This document shows, one piece after another, positions 6,686 through 16,553 of a DNA stretch of 64,000 bases; positions within the stretch are counted from its first letter, which is position 1, and each line of letters starts with the position of its first letter. This DNA is from Candidatus Dormiibacterota bacterium (GTDB lineage: Bacteria > Chloroflexota > Dormibacteria > Aeolococcales > Aeolococcaceae): the NCBI GenBank assembly GCA_036495095.1, contig DASXNK010000024.1:1-64000 (forward strand), read 5' to 3'. Below the pieces are notes generated by a model. The model saw nothing but the letters and a program-made list of their open reading frames with translations. It did no database searches and had not been told where the DNA came from. The translations under genes were made by a program, and so were the position numbers.

Positions 6686-8404
6686 ATGGACGACACCGTC
6701 AGCAGCCTGCCCGTGCCCGCCGCCGGCCCGGATCCGGGCGGATCGGCCCGCGGCCGCCGCCGCCGCGGGCTCCGCGTCGTCCTCGGCGCGCTCGCCGCGG
6801 TGGTCATCGTCGGCGTGCCCGTGGGCACCGCGCTGTTCATGGGGCTGGCCCGCGGCACCGGCGACGTGGTCGACCGCATGGTCCCCAACGACGCCGACGT
6901 CTACGCCACCCTCCTCCTCGACCCCTCGCTCTCCCAGAAGCGGAACATCCAGGGGCTGCTAAGTCACCTCCCGGCGCTGCACACCCAGAACGACCTCCAG
7001 TCGAAGATCGACCAGGGCATGGACCTGGCGCTGAAGCCGGAGGGTCTCTCGTTCGGGACCGACGTGCGCCCCTGGCTGGGAACCCAGGTGGCGGTGGCGC
7101 TCCGCCTCGGCGACGGCACCCCGACGGCGGTGATCATCGCGTCGAAGGACGACGCCCGGGCGGCCGCGACCCTCGCCCGCATCCGCACCACCGATGCCGG
7201 CCGCAAGGACCGCTGGAGCGAGCGGCAGCACGGCGGCGTCGCCGTCTCGGTGGGCACCCCCGCCGCGGGCGGCGACGGCACCCCGATCGCGTACGCGTAC
7301 GTCGACCACGCCGCGGTGGTGGGCAACTCGGCGTCGATGATCGAGGCGGTGATCGACACCGACCAGGGCAGGCGGCCGCCGCTGCGCAGCTCGGCGGCGT
7401 ACACCGCGACGATCCAGCGCCTCCCCTCCGACCGGGTCGCCCTGGCCTACGCCAGCGGGCCCGGGGTCACCGGCGCGATCCGCGGGGCGCTGAGCGGCGG
7501 CGGCCTTCTCGAGCCCGGCCTGCTCAGGGCCCTCGACCAGGGCGCCGGCGTCTTCCGCAGCGCCGGGCTGGCGGTGACCGCCCAGCCGGACGGTCTCGCC
7601 ACCGACGTCGCCGTGGTCACCGACACCTCCAGGCTGACCCCTGCAGAGCGCTCCGCGCTCCAGGCCTCCACGACCCCGAACCGGGCCCTGGACTGGGTCC
7701 CCGCCGACGCCGCCGGCCTGCTCGCCGTCGGCGGGCTCCACGACAGCCTCCAGTCGCTCCTCCAGGGGGTCGCCTCGGGCGCCCGCGCCACCGGCCTCGA
7801 CCTCAGCGGGCCGCTCCACGACCTGGGGCTGAGCGACCCCCACGGCGTCCTCTCCCATCTCACCGGCGACCTCGCCCTCGAGGTGCGCGCCGGGGGCGCC
7901 TCGACCATCCCCGGCGGCGCCCTCCTGGTGGGGACCGACGACGCCGCCGCGGTGCGCTCCTTCCTCGACCAGCTGGTCGGGGGCTTCGCGGCGCTCGCCC
8001 CGGCGCACACCGAGACCTACCGGGGCGCGGTCATCACCTCGCTGGCGATCCCGGGCCTGTCCGGCGCCGGGTTCGCTCCCGCCTACGCGGTCAGCGACGG
8101 CATGGCCGTGCTCGGCAGCGGCCCCGCCGAGGTGCGCGCCGTCCTCGACGCCCACGCCTCGGGAGCGCGGCTCACCTCCACCCCGAGGTTCACCGCCGGG
8201 GGTGGGTGGTCGGTCGCCGACCCGGTCCTCTACCTCGACCTGGACCGCATCCGTGCGGCGGTGGTGACGGCGCTCCCCGACGACCTGAAGCACAGCTACG
8301 ACACCGACCTGCGCCCCGACCTCGAGCACCTCCACGGCCTGCGCATCACCGCCCAGGGCTCCGCAGACCGTGTCACCGAGCGGATCTTCCTCGCCGCCGG
8401 CTGA
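6686..8404 (+). CDS. DUF3352 membrane-anchored protein
   Basis: A 572-residue protein with a short cytoplasmic N-terminus, a basic stop (RGRRRRG) and one membrane helix (about 28-52). A large extracytoplasmic region then begins VVDRMVPNDADVYATLLLDPS, the usual opening of DUF3352 proteins. Two related alpha/beta halves can be seen, each with paired ...YVDHAAVVGNSASMIEAVID and ...YAVSDGMAVLGSGPAEVRAVLD segments, as in that family. Function of DUF3352 is unknown. The weak ribosome-binding site is GAGGG four bases before ATG. It is divergent from the membrane proteins upstream. Confidence 0.75.
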   Translation: MDDTVSSLPVPAAGPDPGGSARGRRRRGLRVVLGALAAVVIVGVPVGTALFMGLARGTGDVVDRMVPNDADVYATLLLDPSLSQKRNIQGLLSHLPALHTQNDLQSKIDQGMDLALKPEGLSFGTDVRPWLGTQVAVALRLGDGTPTAVIIASKDDARAAATLARIRTTDAGRKDRWSERQHGGVAVSVGTPAAGGDGTPIAYAYVDHAAVVGNSASMIEAVIDTDQGRRPPLRSSAAYTATIQRLPSDRVALAYASGPGVTGAIRGALSGGGLLEPGLLRALDQGAGVFRSAGLAVTAQPDGLATDVAVVTDTSRLTPAERSALQASTTPNRALDWVPADAAGLLAVGGLHDSLQSLLQGVASGARATGLDLSGPLHDLGLSDPHGVLSHLTGDLALEVRAGGASTIPGGALLVGTDDAAAVRSFLDQLVGGFAALAPAHTETYRGAVITSLAIPGLSGAGFAPAYAVSDGMAVLGSGPAEVRAVLDAHASGARLTSTPRFTAGGGWSVADPVLYLDLDRIRAAVVTALPDDLKHSYDTDLRPDLEHLHGLRITAQGSADRVTERIFLAAG

Positions 8405-8483
8405 ACGGGAGCCGATCGGCGCTTGCCGCAGAGCCGGATCGGGCGTACTGTCAGTCTTTACCCACCCGTGTGGAGGGGCAGCA

Positions 8484-8870
8484 ATGAATGTCCGCCATGC
8501 CATGTCGGCCGTGGTCCTGGTCGTGGGTCCCCACCACACCCTGGTGGACGCGGCCCGGGCGATGCTGCAGCGACGGGTCGGCGCCGCCATCGTCGTCGAC
8601 GGCGACCTCGCCGGTCCGGGCATCCTCACCGAGCGCGACGTGATGCGCGCCGTCGCCGAGGGCGTCGACTGCGCGGTCACCCTGGTCAGCGAGTACATGA
8701 CCTACGACGCGCGCACCGCCAGCGTCGCCTGGGACCTCGACACCGCGGCGACGGAGATGTGCAGGGGCAACTTCCGCCACCTCATCGTGGTCGACGACGA
8801 CCAGATGGTCGGCGTGGTCTCGATGCGCGACATCGTCGGTGCCCGGGTGCGGGAGGCCGCCGGGGTCTGA
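8484..8870 (+). CDS. CBS-domain pair protein
   Basis: A 128-residue protein made almost entirely of two CBS domains (residues about 5-62 and 70-125), which form a Bateman module. Typical features are VRHAMSAVVLVV at the start of the first and VSEYMT... at the start of the second, plus GILTERDVMR and GVVSMRDIV. Such stand-alone pairs bind adenine nucleotides or related ligands and act as sensors. The ATG at 8484 follows GGAGGGGC. A small two-helix membrane protein follows after 13 bases and may be its partner. Confidence 0.85.
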   Translation: MNVRHAMSAVVLVVGPHHTLVDAARAMLQRRVGAAIVVDGDLAGPGILTERDVMRAVAEGVDCAVTLVSEYMTYDARTASVAWDLDTAATEMCRGNFRHLIVVDDDQMVGVVSMRDIVGARVREAAGV

Positions 8871-8883
8871 CATCCTTGGAGCC

Positions 8884-9072
8884 ATGGACGGGTTCCCGCG
8901 GTTCACCGGTCTCTGGATCCTCACCAGCCTCACCCTGGTGATCGCCGTGTTCGGCATGGTGGTCCAGCTCCAGAGCGGCCAGCACACCGGCGCGGTGCTC
9001 TTCGCGATCTGGGTGGTGGTGATGGGTGGCGGGGTGGTCTCCGTCGCCCTGCTGCGCCGCCGCCTGCGCTGA
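8884..9072 (+). CDS. Small two-helix membrane protein
   Basis: A 62-residue protein with two membrane helices (about 10-27, LWILTSLTLVIAVFGMVV, and 36-55, AVLFAIWVVVMGGGVVSVAL) and a basic C-terminus (RRRLR). It starts 13 bases after the CBS-domain gene and is probably co-transcribed. No family recognised. Confidence 0.6.
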   Translation: MDGFPRFTGLWILTSLTLVIAVFGMVVQLQSGQHTGAVLFAIWVVVMGGGVVSVALLRRRLR

Positions 9073-9087
9073 GGGGCCGAGGGGCCA

Positions 9088-10296
9088 TCAGGGTCTCCTC
9101 GACACCCCACCCCCGCCCGCGATGGCACCGCCGCGTCCCAGCTCTCCCCGGCGCAGCTTGCCCAGGGCGGTGCGCGGAAGCTCGTCGACGATCCGCAGCT
9201 CCCGGGGCGCGCGGTGCCGGCCGGTCCGCCCCCCGGCGTGGTCGCGCAGCTGCTCGAGGCTGGGCGGCGCGGCCGGGTCGACCGGGACCACCAGGGCGAC
9301 GACCCGCTCCCCCCAGACCGGGTCGGGCGCACCGGTGACGGCCACGTCGGCGACCCCGGGGTGGTCGCGGAGCACCGCCTCGAGTGCGGCCGGCCAGATC
9401 TTCACCCCGCCGGAGACGATCACCTCGCCGACCCGGCCCTCCACCCGGAGGCGGCCGGCGGCGTCGAGATGGCCGGCGTCGCCGGTGCGCAGCCGGCCGC
9501 CGGCGAGCGCCGCCGCGGTCGCCTCGTGGTCGCCGCGATAGCCGCGCATCAGGGTGGGGCCGGTCAGCTCGATCTCGCCGCCGTCGACGTGCACGGCGAC
9601 GCCGGGGAGGGGGACGCCGTCGTAGACGACCCCGCCGCAGCTCTCGGTCAGCCCGTAGGTGCCGACCGCCACCGCGCCGGCGGCGGCGGCGCGCTCGGCG
9701 AGGCCGGGTGGCATCGACGAGCCGCCCACCAGGATGGCGCGGAAGCGGCGGAGGTCAACGCCGGCGTCGAGCAGCCGCACCAGCATGGTCGCGGCCACCG
9801 AGGTGTAGGCGCTGCCCCGCTCGGCGGCGATCGCCTCGACGTCGAAGCGCTCGTGCACCCGCAGCGGGCAGCCCAGCACCACGGCGCGGTACAGCACCAG
9901 CAGGCCGCCGACGTGGGCCGGGGTGAGGCAGCTCAGCCAGCCCTGGTCGGCCGATGCCCCCAGCGCCGCCGCCGAGGCGGTCACCGCGGCGGTCACCGCG
10001 GCGCGGTCGAGCTCGACCAGGCGGGGCTCGCCCGAGCTGCCGGAGGTGGCCACGACCGCCGCCACCGCCGGGTCGCAGGCCACGCCGCCGTCGAGCCGGC
10101 GCTCGCCCCCGGCGTCGACCAGCGCGGTGGGCCGGGCCCGCTCCAGGAGGGCGTGGACCGCGGGCGGGGGCAGCCGGTGGTCGACGGGCAGCAGCGCCGC
10201 CCCCGCCTCCCAGAGCCGGGCCACCAGCGGCGCCCAGGCGGGGCCCGGGGGCAGCGCCGCGGCCACCAGGTCACCCCGACGCAGATCCGTCAGCAT
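9088..10296 (-). CDS. menE: o-Succinylbenzoate-CoA ligase
   Basis: A 402-residue ANL-superfamily adenylate-forming enzyme that activates o-succinylbenzoate to its CoA thioester in menaquinone synthesis. The phosphate-binding loop is VATSGSSGEPRLV. YGLTESCGGV is the A5-type motif, RLRTGDAGHLD carries the conserved Asp, and the C-terminal catalytic lysine lies in LGKLRRGEL. It is shorter than typical acyl-CoA ligases because the N-terminal region is compact, as in other actinobacterial MenE. An in-frame GTG at 10329 exists, but the ATG at 10296 with TAGCGT seven bases upstream is the more natural start. It is divergent from menB, forming the left arm of the men locus. Confidence 0.88.
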   Translation of the reverse strand: MLTDLRRGDLVAAALPPGPAWAPLVARLWEAGAALLPVDHRLPPPAVHALLERARPTALVDAGGERRLDGGVACDPAVAAVVATSGSSGEPRLVELDRAAVTAAVTASAAALGASADQGWLSCLTPAHVGGLLVLYRAVVLGCPLRVHERFDVEAIAAERGSAYTSVAATMLVRLLDAGVDLRRFRAILVGGSSMPPGLAERAAAAGAVAVGTYGLTESCGGVVYDGVPLPGVAVHVDGGEIELTGPTLMRGYRGDHEATAAALAGGRLRTGDAGHLDAAGRLRVEGRVGEVIVSGGVKIWPAALEAVLRDHPGVADVAVTGAPDPVWGERVVALVVPVDPAAPPSLEQLRDHAGGRTGRHRAPRELRIVDELPRTALGKLRRGELGRGGAIAGGGGVSRRP

Positions 10297-10302
10297 GTCG
10301 GC

Positions 10303-10309
10303 TACGCTA
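10303..10309. promoter_or_regulatory. Overlapping divergent -10 elements of menE and menB
   Basis: TACGCT on the plus strand (10303-10308) and TAGCGT on the minus strand (10304-10309) overlap inside the palindrome CGCTAGCG. The minus element lies seven bases before the menE ATG. The plus element would give menB a leader of about 35 bases that includes its AGGAG site. The two promoters should compete for polymerase. Confidence 0.5.
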
Positions 10310-10348
10310 GCGCAACACTGTGAGTTCACGCTCTAGGAGTTGCTGCTC

Positions 10349-11161
10349 GTGGAATGGACGGCGCCCGCCGAGTTCGAGGACATCCGCTACGAGACCGCCG
10401 CCGGGGTCGCCCGGATCACCATCTGCCGGCCGGAGGTGCGCAACGCCTTCCGGCCGACCACCCTCTTCGAGCTCTCCCGCGCCTTCGACATGGGCCGGGA
10501 CGATCCCACCGTCGGGGTCATCATCCTCACCGGCGAGGGACCCGACGCCTTCTGCTCCGGGGGCGACCAGCGGATCCGCGGCGACGACGGCTACAAGGAC
10601 GCCCACGGGGTGGGCCGGCTCAACGTCCTCGACCTCCAGGTCCAGATCCGCCGCCTCCCCAAGCCGGTGATCGCGATGGTCGCGGGCTATGCGATCGGCG
10701 GCGGCCACGTGCTCCACCTGGTCTGCGACCTCACCGTCGCCGCCGACAACGCCCGCTTCGGGCAGACCGGCCCGCGGGTCGGCAGCTTCGACGCCGGCTA
10801 CGGCTCCGGGCTGCTCGCCCGCACCGTGGGGCTGAAGCGGGCCAAGCAGGTGTGGATGCTCTGCGAGCAGTACGACGCCGCCACCGCCGAGCGCTGGGGG
10901 CTGGTGAACTGGGTGGTGCCGCTCGCCGACCTCGAGGACAGGACCCTGGAGGTCTGCCGGCGCATCCTGGAGATGAGCCCGATGGCGCTGCGGCTGCTCA
11001 AGGCGGGCTTCAACGCCGACCAGGACGGCCTCGCCGGCATCCAGCAGCTCGCCGGGGACGCCACCCTCCTCTACTACATGGGCGAGGAGGCCCAGGAGGG
11101 CCGCGACGCCTACCTGGAGAAGCGTCCCCCGGACTTCTCGCGCTTCCCGCGCAGGCCGTGA
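10349..11161 (+). CDS. menB: 1,4-Dihydroxy-2-naphthoyl-CoA synthase
   Basis: A 270-residue crotonase-fold enzyme that closes the second ring of the naphthoquinone. Diagnostic segments are DAFCSGGDQ (oxyanion hole), [21 protein letters not shown], and [16 protein letters not shown], which carries the MenB-specific catalytic Asp. The C-terminal [16 protein letters not shown] is also typical. I chose the GTG at 10349, nine bases after AGGAG; the TTG at 10340 touches the ribosome-binding site. First gene of menB-menA-menC-menD, overlapping menA by four bases. Confidence 0.95.
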   Translation: MEWTAPAEFEDIRYETAAGVARITICRPEVRNAFRPTTLFELSRAFDMGRDDPTVGVIILTGEGPDAFCSGGDQRIRGDDGYKDAHGVGRLNVLDLQVQIRRLPKPVIAMVAGYAIGGGHVLHLVCDLTVAADNARFGQTGPRVGSFDAGYGSGLLARTVGLKRAKQVWMLCEQYDAATAERWGLVNWVVPLADLEDRTLEVCRRILEMSPMALRLLKAGFNADQDGLAGIQQLAGDATLLYYMGEEAQEGRDAYLEKRPPDFSRFPRRP

Positions 11162-12060
11162 CCGGTCCGGCCCAGCTGCGCCGCCCGGGCCCGCTGGCGC
11201 TCTGGTGGCAGGGGGCGCGGCCCCGCACCCTGGCGATCTCGGCGGTGCCGGTGGCGGTGGGCGCCGCCGCCGCCGCGCCCCACCTCAGCGCCTGGCGGAC
11301 CGTGGCCGCCGCGGTGACCGCGCTCGGCCTCCAGGTGGGGGTGAACTACGCCAACGACTTCTTCGACGGCGTCCGCGGCGTCGACACCGCCGCCCGGGTG
11401 GGCCCCACCCGGCTGGTGGCCTCCGGGCTGGCCTCGCCCCGGGCGGTGGCCGCCGCCGCCGCGGCCGCGATCGCCGTCGCCGCGGCCGCGGGCATCGCCC
11501 TCGCCGTCGCGGTCGGCCCCGCCCTGCTGCTGGTGGGGGCGGCCGCGATCGTCGCCACCGTCCTCTACTCCGGCGGTCCCCGCCCCTACGCCGCCGCCGG
11601 CCTCGGAGAGGTGGCGGTGTTCGCGTTCTTCGGGCCGGTGGCGACGGTGGGCACCGCCCTGGTCGAGACCGGCGGTGCCATCCCCGCGGCGGCGTGGTGG
11701 GCCTCGCCGTCCTGCGGGCTGCTCGCCGTGGCCGTGCTGCTGGTCAACAACCTCCGGGACATCCCCACCGACGCCGCCACCGGCAAGCGCACCCTGGCGG
11801 TGCGGATCGGCGACCCCGCCAGCCGCCGCCTCTACGCGGTCGTGGTCGCCGCCGCCTATGCCAGCGTGGCGCTGGGGGTGGCGGTGCGCGCCCTCCCCGT
11901 CCCCGCGCTGCTGGCGCTGCTGGCGCTGCCGCTGGCGCGCACCCCGCTGACCCTGGTCGCCCGGGCCCGGGGCCGCGAGCTGGTCGCCGGGCTGATCGCC
12001 ACCACCCGCCTCCACCTGGTCACCGGGGTGCTGCTCACCGTGGGCCTGGCGCTGCGGTGA
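11158..12060 (+). CDS. menA: 1,4-Dihydroxy-2-naphthoate polyprenyltransferase
   Basis: A 300-residue UbiA-family membrane enzyme that attaches the isoprenoid chain to dihydroxynaphthoate. The first Asp motif is NYANDFFD (residues 63-70) and the second is NNLRDIPTD, both needed for Mg-diphosphate binding. About eight hydrophobic helices are visible, and [10 protein letters not shown] after the second motif is typical of MenA. The GTG start overlaps the menB stop (GTGA), and its own stop overlaps menC in the same way. Confidence 0.93.
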   Translation: MTGPAQLRRPGPLALWWQGARPRTLAISAVPVAVGAAAAAPHLSAWRTVAAAVTALGLQVGVNYANDFFDGVRGVDTAARVGPTRLVASGLASPRAVAAAAAAAIAVAAAAGIALAVAVGPALLLVGAAAIVATVLYSGGPRPYAAAGLGEVAVFAFFGPVATVGTALVETGGAIPAAAWWASPSCGLLAVAVLLVNNLRDIPTDAATGKRTLAVRIGDPASRRLYAVVVAAAYASVALGVAVRALPVPALLALLALPLARTPLTLVARARGRELVAGLIATTRLHLVTGVLLTVGLALR

Positions 12061-12923
12061 GCGCCGCCGCCCGGGTGGAGGTCACCGTCCGGCTGCGCGT
12101 GCCCGTGGGCGGCGTGGTCGAGCGCCGCGCCCGCCTCGTCGAGGGTCCGGCGGGGTGGGGCGAGTGGTCGCCGCTGCCCTCCTGGTCGGTGGCCGAGCTG
12201 GCCGCCGCCGAGGAGGCGTCGGAGGAGGCCGCCCGGCACCCCTTCCCGGCGCCGCGGCGAGCCCGGGTGGCGGTCAACGCGATGGTGCCGCGGGTCGAGC
12301 CGGCGCTCGCCGCCCGCCTCGCGCTCGAGTCGGGGTGCGGCACGGTGAAGGTGAAGGTCGGCGACGCCGCCGGGGAGGCGCGGGTGGCGGCGGTGCGCGC
12401 CGCCGTCGGCCCCGGGGTGCGGCTGCGCCTCGACGCCAACAGCGCCTGGGACGTCGACACCGCGCTCGCCGAGCTGCGGCGCCTGGCCGTCCACGGCGTC
12501 GAGCTGGTCGAGGACCCGGTGGGCACCCTGGAGGAGCTGGCCGCGGTCCGCCGCCGCTCGCCGGTGCCGGTCGCCGCCGAGATGTCGGTGCGCAGCGTCG
12601 CCGACGCCGGCCGGCTGCGCGCCCTCGACGCCGCCGACGCGGTGGTGCTGAAGCCGCAGCGGATCGGCGGGGTCGCCGCCGCCCTCGCCGCCGCCGCCGC
12701 CGCGGGGGTGCCGGCGATCGCCTCCAGCGCCCTGGAGACCTCGGTGGGGCTCGCCGCGGTGCTCGCCCTCGCCGCCGCCCTGCCCGGCTCGCCGTTCGCC
12801 CACGGCGCCGGCACCGCGCTGCTGCTCGAGGAGGACGTCACCAGCGACCCGCTCCTCCCCGAGGCCGGCGAGCTGCGCGTCCGCCGGGTGGCGCCGGACC
12901 TCGTGGTGCGCGGCCATGGGTGA
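12057..12923 (+). CDS. menC: o-Succinylbenzoate synthase
   Basis: A 288-residue enolase-superfamily enzyme that dehydrates SHCHC to o-succinylbenzoate. The catalytic pair K98 and K100 sits in VKVKVGD. The metal ligands are D126 (RLDAN), E152 (LVEDPV) and E175 (AAEMS). The second-side lysine is K199 (VLKPQRIGG). The order matches characterised MenC enzymes. It is rather short because the N-terminal capping domain is reduced. The GTG start overlaps the menA stop, and its 3' end overlaps menD by eight bases. Confidence 0.92.
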   Translation: MSAAARVEVTVRLRVPVGGVVERRARLVEGPAGWGEWSPLPSWSVAELAAAEEASEEAARHPFPAPRRARVAVNAMVPRVEPALAARLALESGCGTVKVKVGDAAGEARVAAVRAAVGPGVRLRLDANSAWDVDTALAELRRLAVHGVELVEDPVGTLEELAAVRRRSPVPVAAEMSVRSVADAGRLRALDAADAVVLKPQRIGGVAAALAAAAAAGVPAIASSALETSVGLAAVLALAAALPGSPFAHGAGTALLLEEDVTSDPLLPEAGELRVRRVAPDLVVRGHG

Positions 12924-14649
12924 CGCCGACGTCTCCCTCGCCTGCTGCCAGCTGCTCGTCGACGAGCTGGTGCGGGCGGGGATGAGCGATGCCTGCCTCT
13001 CGCCGGGGTCGCGCTCGACGCCGCTGGCGCTGGCGCTGGCGCGGCATCCGGACCTGCGCCTCCACGTCCACCTCGACGAGCGCTCCGCCGCCTACGTCGC
13101 CCTGGGGATCGCCCGCATCCAGGAGCGCCCGGTGGCGGTGGTCTGCACCTCGGGCACCGCCGCCGCCGGCTGGCTGCCCGCCGCGGTGGAGGCGCGGCTC
13201 TCCCAGCTCCCCCTGGTGCTGCTGAGCGCCGACCGTCCGCCCGAGCTGCGCGACACCGGCGCCAACCAGTCGATCGACCAGCAGCGCCTGTTCGGCGGCC
13301 ACGTCCGCTGGTTCGCCGACAGCGGGGTGCCCGAGGCGCGGCCGGGGGCGGCCCGCTACTGGCGCTCCCTGGGCAGCCGGGCCGCCGCCGCCGCGCTGGG
13401 GCCGCCGGCGGGCCCGGTGCACCTCAACCTGCCGCTGCGCGAGCCGCTGGTGCCCTCGGGGGCGGCCGTCGACCTCGGCCCCGAGGCCGCCGGGCGGGAG
13501 CAGGGAGCGCCCTGGGAGCGGGTCTCGGCCGAGCTCCGGCGCCCCGCCGCCGCCGATGTGACCGCGCTCGCCGCGGAGATCGCCGGGACCGCCGGCGGGC
13601 TGGTGGTCGCCGGAGCGCTTCCCGGCGGGCGAGGCGAGGCGATCGCCGCGCTGGCGCGGCAGGCCGGCTGGCCGCTGCTCGCCGAGCCCACCTCCGGCCT
13701 GCGCACCGGGCCGCCGGCGCTGAGCGCCGGCGCGCTGCTGCTCTCCGACCCGGGGTTCCGCGCCGGCCACCCCGTCGACCTCGTCGTGCAGGTGGGCACC
13801 CCCCCGACCAGCCGGGCCCTGCTCGCCACCGTCGCGGCGGCGCGGCGGACGGTGGTGGTGGCTCCCGAGGAGGTCCACCCCGATCCCGCCCGGGGAGCGG
13901 CGTGGACGCTGCGCTGCGACCCCGGCGCGCTCGCGGCCGCGGTGCTGCCGCGGCTGGGTGATCTCCCCCGCCCCGCCGGCGGCGGCGCCTGGCTCGAGGC
14001 CGACGCCGCCGCCCGGGACGCCACCGACCGCTGCCTCGACGGCTGGGCCGAGCCCTCCGAGCCGCGCACCGCCCGCGACCTCGCCGCCGTCCTGCCGGAG
14101 GGGGCGGTGCTGCTCGCCGGGTCGAGCATGCCGATCCGCGACCTCGACGCCTTCATGGCGCCCCGCCGCGGCCTGCGGGTGGTCGCCAACCGTGGCGCCA
14201 GCGGCATCGACGGGCTGGTGTCCACGGCGCTCGGCACCGCCGCGGTGGCGCGGCCCGCCTACGCGCTGCTCGGCGACCTCACCCTGCTCCACGACGCCGG
14301 GGCGCTGCTCTGGGGCGCCCGCCGCGGCCTCGACCTGGTGCTCGTGGTGGTGAACAACGACGGTGGCGGGGTGTTCTCGCTGCTCGGCCAGCGCGACCTC
14401 CCCGCGGCCGAGCAGGAGGCGCTCTTCGGCACCCCCCACGGACTCGACCTCGGCGCCCTCGCCGCCGCCGCCGGGGCCGGGTACCGGAGGCTGGTCGACC
14501 CCGCCGGGCTCGGCGAGGCGGTGGCCGCGGCGGCGTCGGAGGGCGGGGTGCAGCTGGTCGAGGTGCCCACCGACCGGCGGCGCAACGTCGAGCACCACGC
14601 CGAGGTGGCGGCGCGGGTGGGGGAGGCCCTCAGCCGCCGAGGGCGGTGA
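12916..14649 (+). CDS. menD: SEPHCHC synthase
   Basis: A 577-residue thiamine-diphosphate enzyme that condenses 2-oxoglutarate with isochorismate. The N-terminal half has [11 protein letters not shown] and [15 protein letters not shown] (with the ThDP-activating Glu) and the MenD signature [16 protein letters not shown]. The C-terminal half carries the ThDP/Mg motif [10 protein letters not shown]...NNDGGGVFS. Full length for the family. Its last 20 bases overlap the convergent menF gene, so the two transcripts are complementary at their ends. Confidence 0.96.
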   Translation: MGDADVSLACCQLLVDELVRAGMSDACLSPGSRSTPLALALARHPDLRLHVHLDERSAAYVALGIARIQERPVAVVCTSGTAAAGWLPAAVEARLSQLPLVLLSADRPPELRDTGANQSIDQQRLFGGHVRWFADSGVPEARPGAARYWRSLGSRAAAAALGPPAGPVHLNLPLREPLVPSGAAVDLGPEAAGREQGAPWERVSAELRRPAAADVTALAAEIAGTAGGLVVAGALPGGRGEAIAALARQAGWPLLAEPTSGLRTGPPALSAGALLLSDPGFRAGHPVDLVVQVGTPPTSRALLATVAAARRTVVVAPEEVHPDPARGAAWTLRCDPGALAAAVLPRLGDLPRPAGGGAWLEADAAARDATDRCLDGWAEPSEPRTARDLAAVLPEGAVLLAGSSMPIRDLDAFMAPRRGLRVVANRGASGIDGLVSTALGTAAVARPAYALLGDLTLLHDAGALLWGARRGLDLVLVVVNNDGGGVFSLLGQRDLPAAEQEALFGTPHGLDLGALAAAAGAGYRRLVDPAGLGEAVAAAASEGGVQLVEVPTDRRRNVEHHAEVAARVGEALSRRGR

Positions 14650-15841
14650 GCAGGGCGGTGAACTTCGCCTCGGTCTCGGCCACCTCGAGGGCGGGCACCG
14701 AGCCCTCGACGATCCCCGCGCCGGCGTGGAGCCGGGCGCGCCGGCCGGAGAGGGCGGCGCAGCGCAGCGCCACCACCCACTCGCCGTCGCCGGCGGCGTC
14801 GACCCATCCCACCAGGCCGGAGTAGAGGCCGCGGGGCACCGGCTCGAGCTCGTGGATGGTGTCGAGGGCCGCGGCGGTGGGGGTGCCGCAGACCGCCGGG
14901 GTGGGCTGCAGCGCCGCCGCCAGCCCGAGCGCGCCGGGCGCGTCCGCGACCAGCCGGCCGCGCATCGTGGTGGTCAGGTGCCAGAGGCTGGCGGTCGCGG
15001 TCAGCCGGGGCTCGGGGTCGACCTCGAGGGTCTCGCAGAAGGGGGCGAGGGCGTCGCTCATCGCCTCGACCACGAGGCGGTGCTCGCGGTGGTCCTTCTG
15101 CGAGGCGAGCAGCCGCCGGGCCGCGGCCGCGTCCTCGTCGGGGCTGGGCGAGCGCGGCGCCGAGCCCGCCATCGGCCCGCAGGTCACGGTGCGGCCGCGG
15201 CGGCGGAGCAGCGTCTCCGGGGTGGCGCCGAGGAGGACGCGGCCGTCGGCGCCGTGCACCGCGAAGGTGTGGCAGCCGGGGTCGCGGCTGCGGAGCCGGC
15301 GCAGCACCGTGGCGGCGTCGATCTCCCCGGCGAGCTCGAGCTCCAGGGTGCGGGCCAGCACCACCTTGCGCAGCGCGCCGCGGCGGATGCGTTCGACCGC
15401 CTCGGCGACCGCCGCCGCGTAGACCGAGGGGTCCGGCTCGGGCCGGGCGGAGACCCCGCCCCAGACCTCGGTGCCGGCGGCGGTGCGGCGCACCGGCGGG
15501 GGAGGGCCCTCGGCGGACCCGTCGCCGCCGTCGCCGAGCAGGTCGGAGCGGACCCCGCCCGCGGGGGTGGTGCGGAGGATGCGCGCCGGCACCCAGAGCC
15601 GCGCCGGCACCCCGCCGTCGAAGGCGAGAGCGCCGACCACCACCGCCGACCCGGCGTCGAGGTCGCGGAGCAGCTCCCCGGCCACCTCGCCCGCCTCGGC
15701 ACCCTGGTCGGGGCCGGGCTGCACCACCGCCGCCCGGGTGGTCCCCGCGGCGGCGAGACCGGCCCCCTCACGCTCCAGCAGGAAGCCGTCCTCCGGGTCC
15801 CACACGTCGAGCAGGTCGGGGGCGGCGGCGGTGCGCTCCAT
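14630..15841 (-). CDS. menF: Isochorismate synthase
   Basis: A 403-residue chorismate-utilising enzyme that converts chorismate to isochorismate, the first step toward menaquinone. Conserved chorismate-binding segments are [19 protein letters not shown]-like [29 protein letters not shown] and [18 protein letters not shown]. The ATG at 15841 is preferred over one two codons earlier because AGGAGG then lies at proper spacing. Third gene of the leftward merR-menG-menF set. A salicylate- or siderophore-type isochorismate synthase is excluded by context. Confidence 0.93.
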   Translation of the reverse strand: MERTAAAPDLLDVWDPEDGFLLEREGAGLAAAGTTRAAVVQPGPDQGAEAGEVAGELLRDLDAGSAVVVGALAFDGGVPARLWVPARILRTTPAGGVRSDLLGDGGDGSAEGPPPPVRRTAAGTEVWGGVSARPEPDPSVYAAAVAEAVERIRRGALRKVVLARTLELELAGEIDAATVLRRLRSRDPGCHTFAVHGADGRVLLGATPETLLRRRGRTVTCGPMAGSAPRSPSPDEDAAAARRLLASQKDHREHRLVVEAMSDALAPFCETLEVDPEPRLTATASLWHLTTTMRGRLVADAPGALGLAAALQPTPAVCGTPTAAALDTIHELEPVPRGLYSGLVGWVDAAGDGEWVVALRCAALSGRRARLHAGAGIVEGSVPALEVAETEAKFTALLTALGG

Positions 15842-15851
15842 CCTCATCCTC

Positions 15852-16553
15852 CTACCCCGACCGGGTGCCGGTGAGCAGCTGGGCGGCGCCGCCGCCGAGG
15901 CTGTGGCGCTCCACCGCGGTGAAGCCGGCGTCGCGCGCCATGGCGACGAGCTCGGTGGGGGAGGGCAGCCACGCCGTCGACGCGGGCAGGTAGCGGTAGG
16001 CCTCGCGGTCGCTGAGCAGCCCGCCGACGAAGGGCACGACCCGCCGGAAGTAGAGGGCGTGGCCGCGGCGCAGCAGCGGGTTGGCGGGCTCCGCCACCTC
16101 GAGGAAACCGATGCGGCCGCCGGGACGCAGCACCCGCGCGGTCTCCCGGAAGCAGCCGGGGATGTCCACCACGTTGCGCAGCGCGAACCCGCAGACCGCC
16201 CCGTCCGCGGTGCCCGCCGCGAGCGGCAGGGTGAGGATGTCGGCGCGGACCAGCGGCGCGGAGGTGTGGCTGTGGGCGAGCATGCGGGCGGCGACGTCGA
16301 CGCCGACGCAGCGCAGCCCGGCGCGCTGGGTCTCGCGGCACAGGTCGCCGGTGCCGCAGGCGAGGTCGACCACCAGCGAGCCCGGGGACAGCCCCAGGGC
16401 GGCGACGCTGCGGCGCCGCCAGCGGGCGTCGAGGCCGAGGGTGAGGACCCGGTTCAGCCGGTCGTACCGGGGGGCGATGCGGTCGAACATCGCCCGGTTG
16501 GCGTCGGCGCGGTCGCGCGCGTCCGCCGGGCGGGGCGGGCTCAGGCGGGCCAC
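15852..16553 (-). CDS. menG: Demethylmenaquinone methyltransferase (UbiE/MenG)
   Basis: A 233-residue SAM-dependent methyltransferase that performs the last step of menaquinone synthesis. It has the MenG opening MFDRIAPRYDRLNRVLTLGLDARWRRR, the SAM loop VVDLACGTGD, VGVDVAARML, and the UbiE-specific GFALRNVVDIPGCFRETARVLRPGG and FLEVAEP. The GTG at 16553 follows GGAGG and lies inside the end of merR (13-base overlap), so the genes are coupled. It is followed by menF after 10 bases. Confidence 0.93.
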   Translation of the reverse strand: MARLSPPRPADARDRADANRAMFDRIAPRYDRLNRVLTLGLDARWRRRSVAALGLSPGSLVVDLACGTGDLCRETQRAGLRCVGVDVAARMLAHSHTSAPLVRADILTLPLAAGTADGAVCGFALRNVVDIPGCFRETARVLRPGGRIGFLEVAEPANPLLRRGHALYFRRVVPFVGGLLSDREAYRYLPASTAWLPSPTELVAMARDAGFTAVERHSLGGGAAQLLTGTRSG

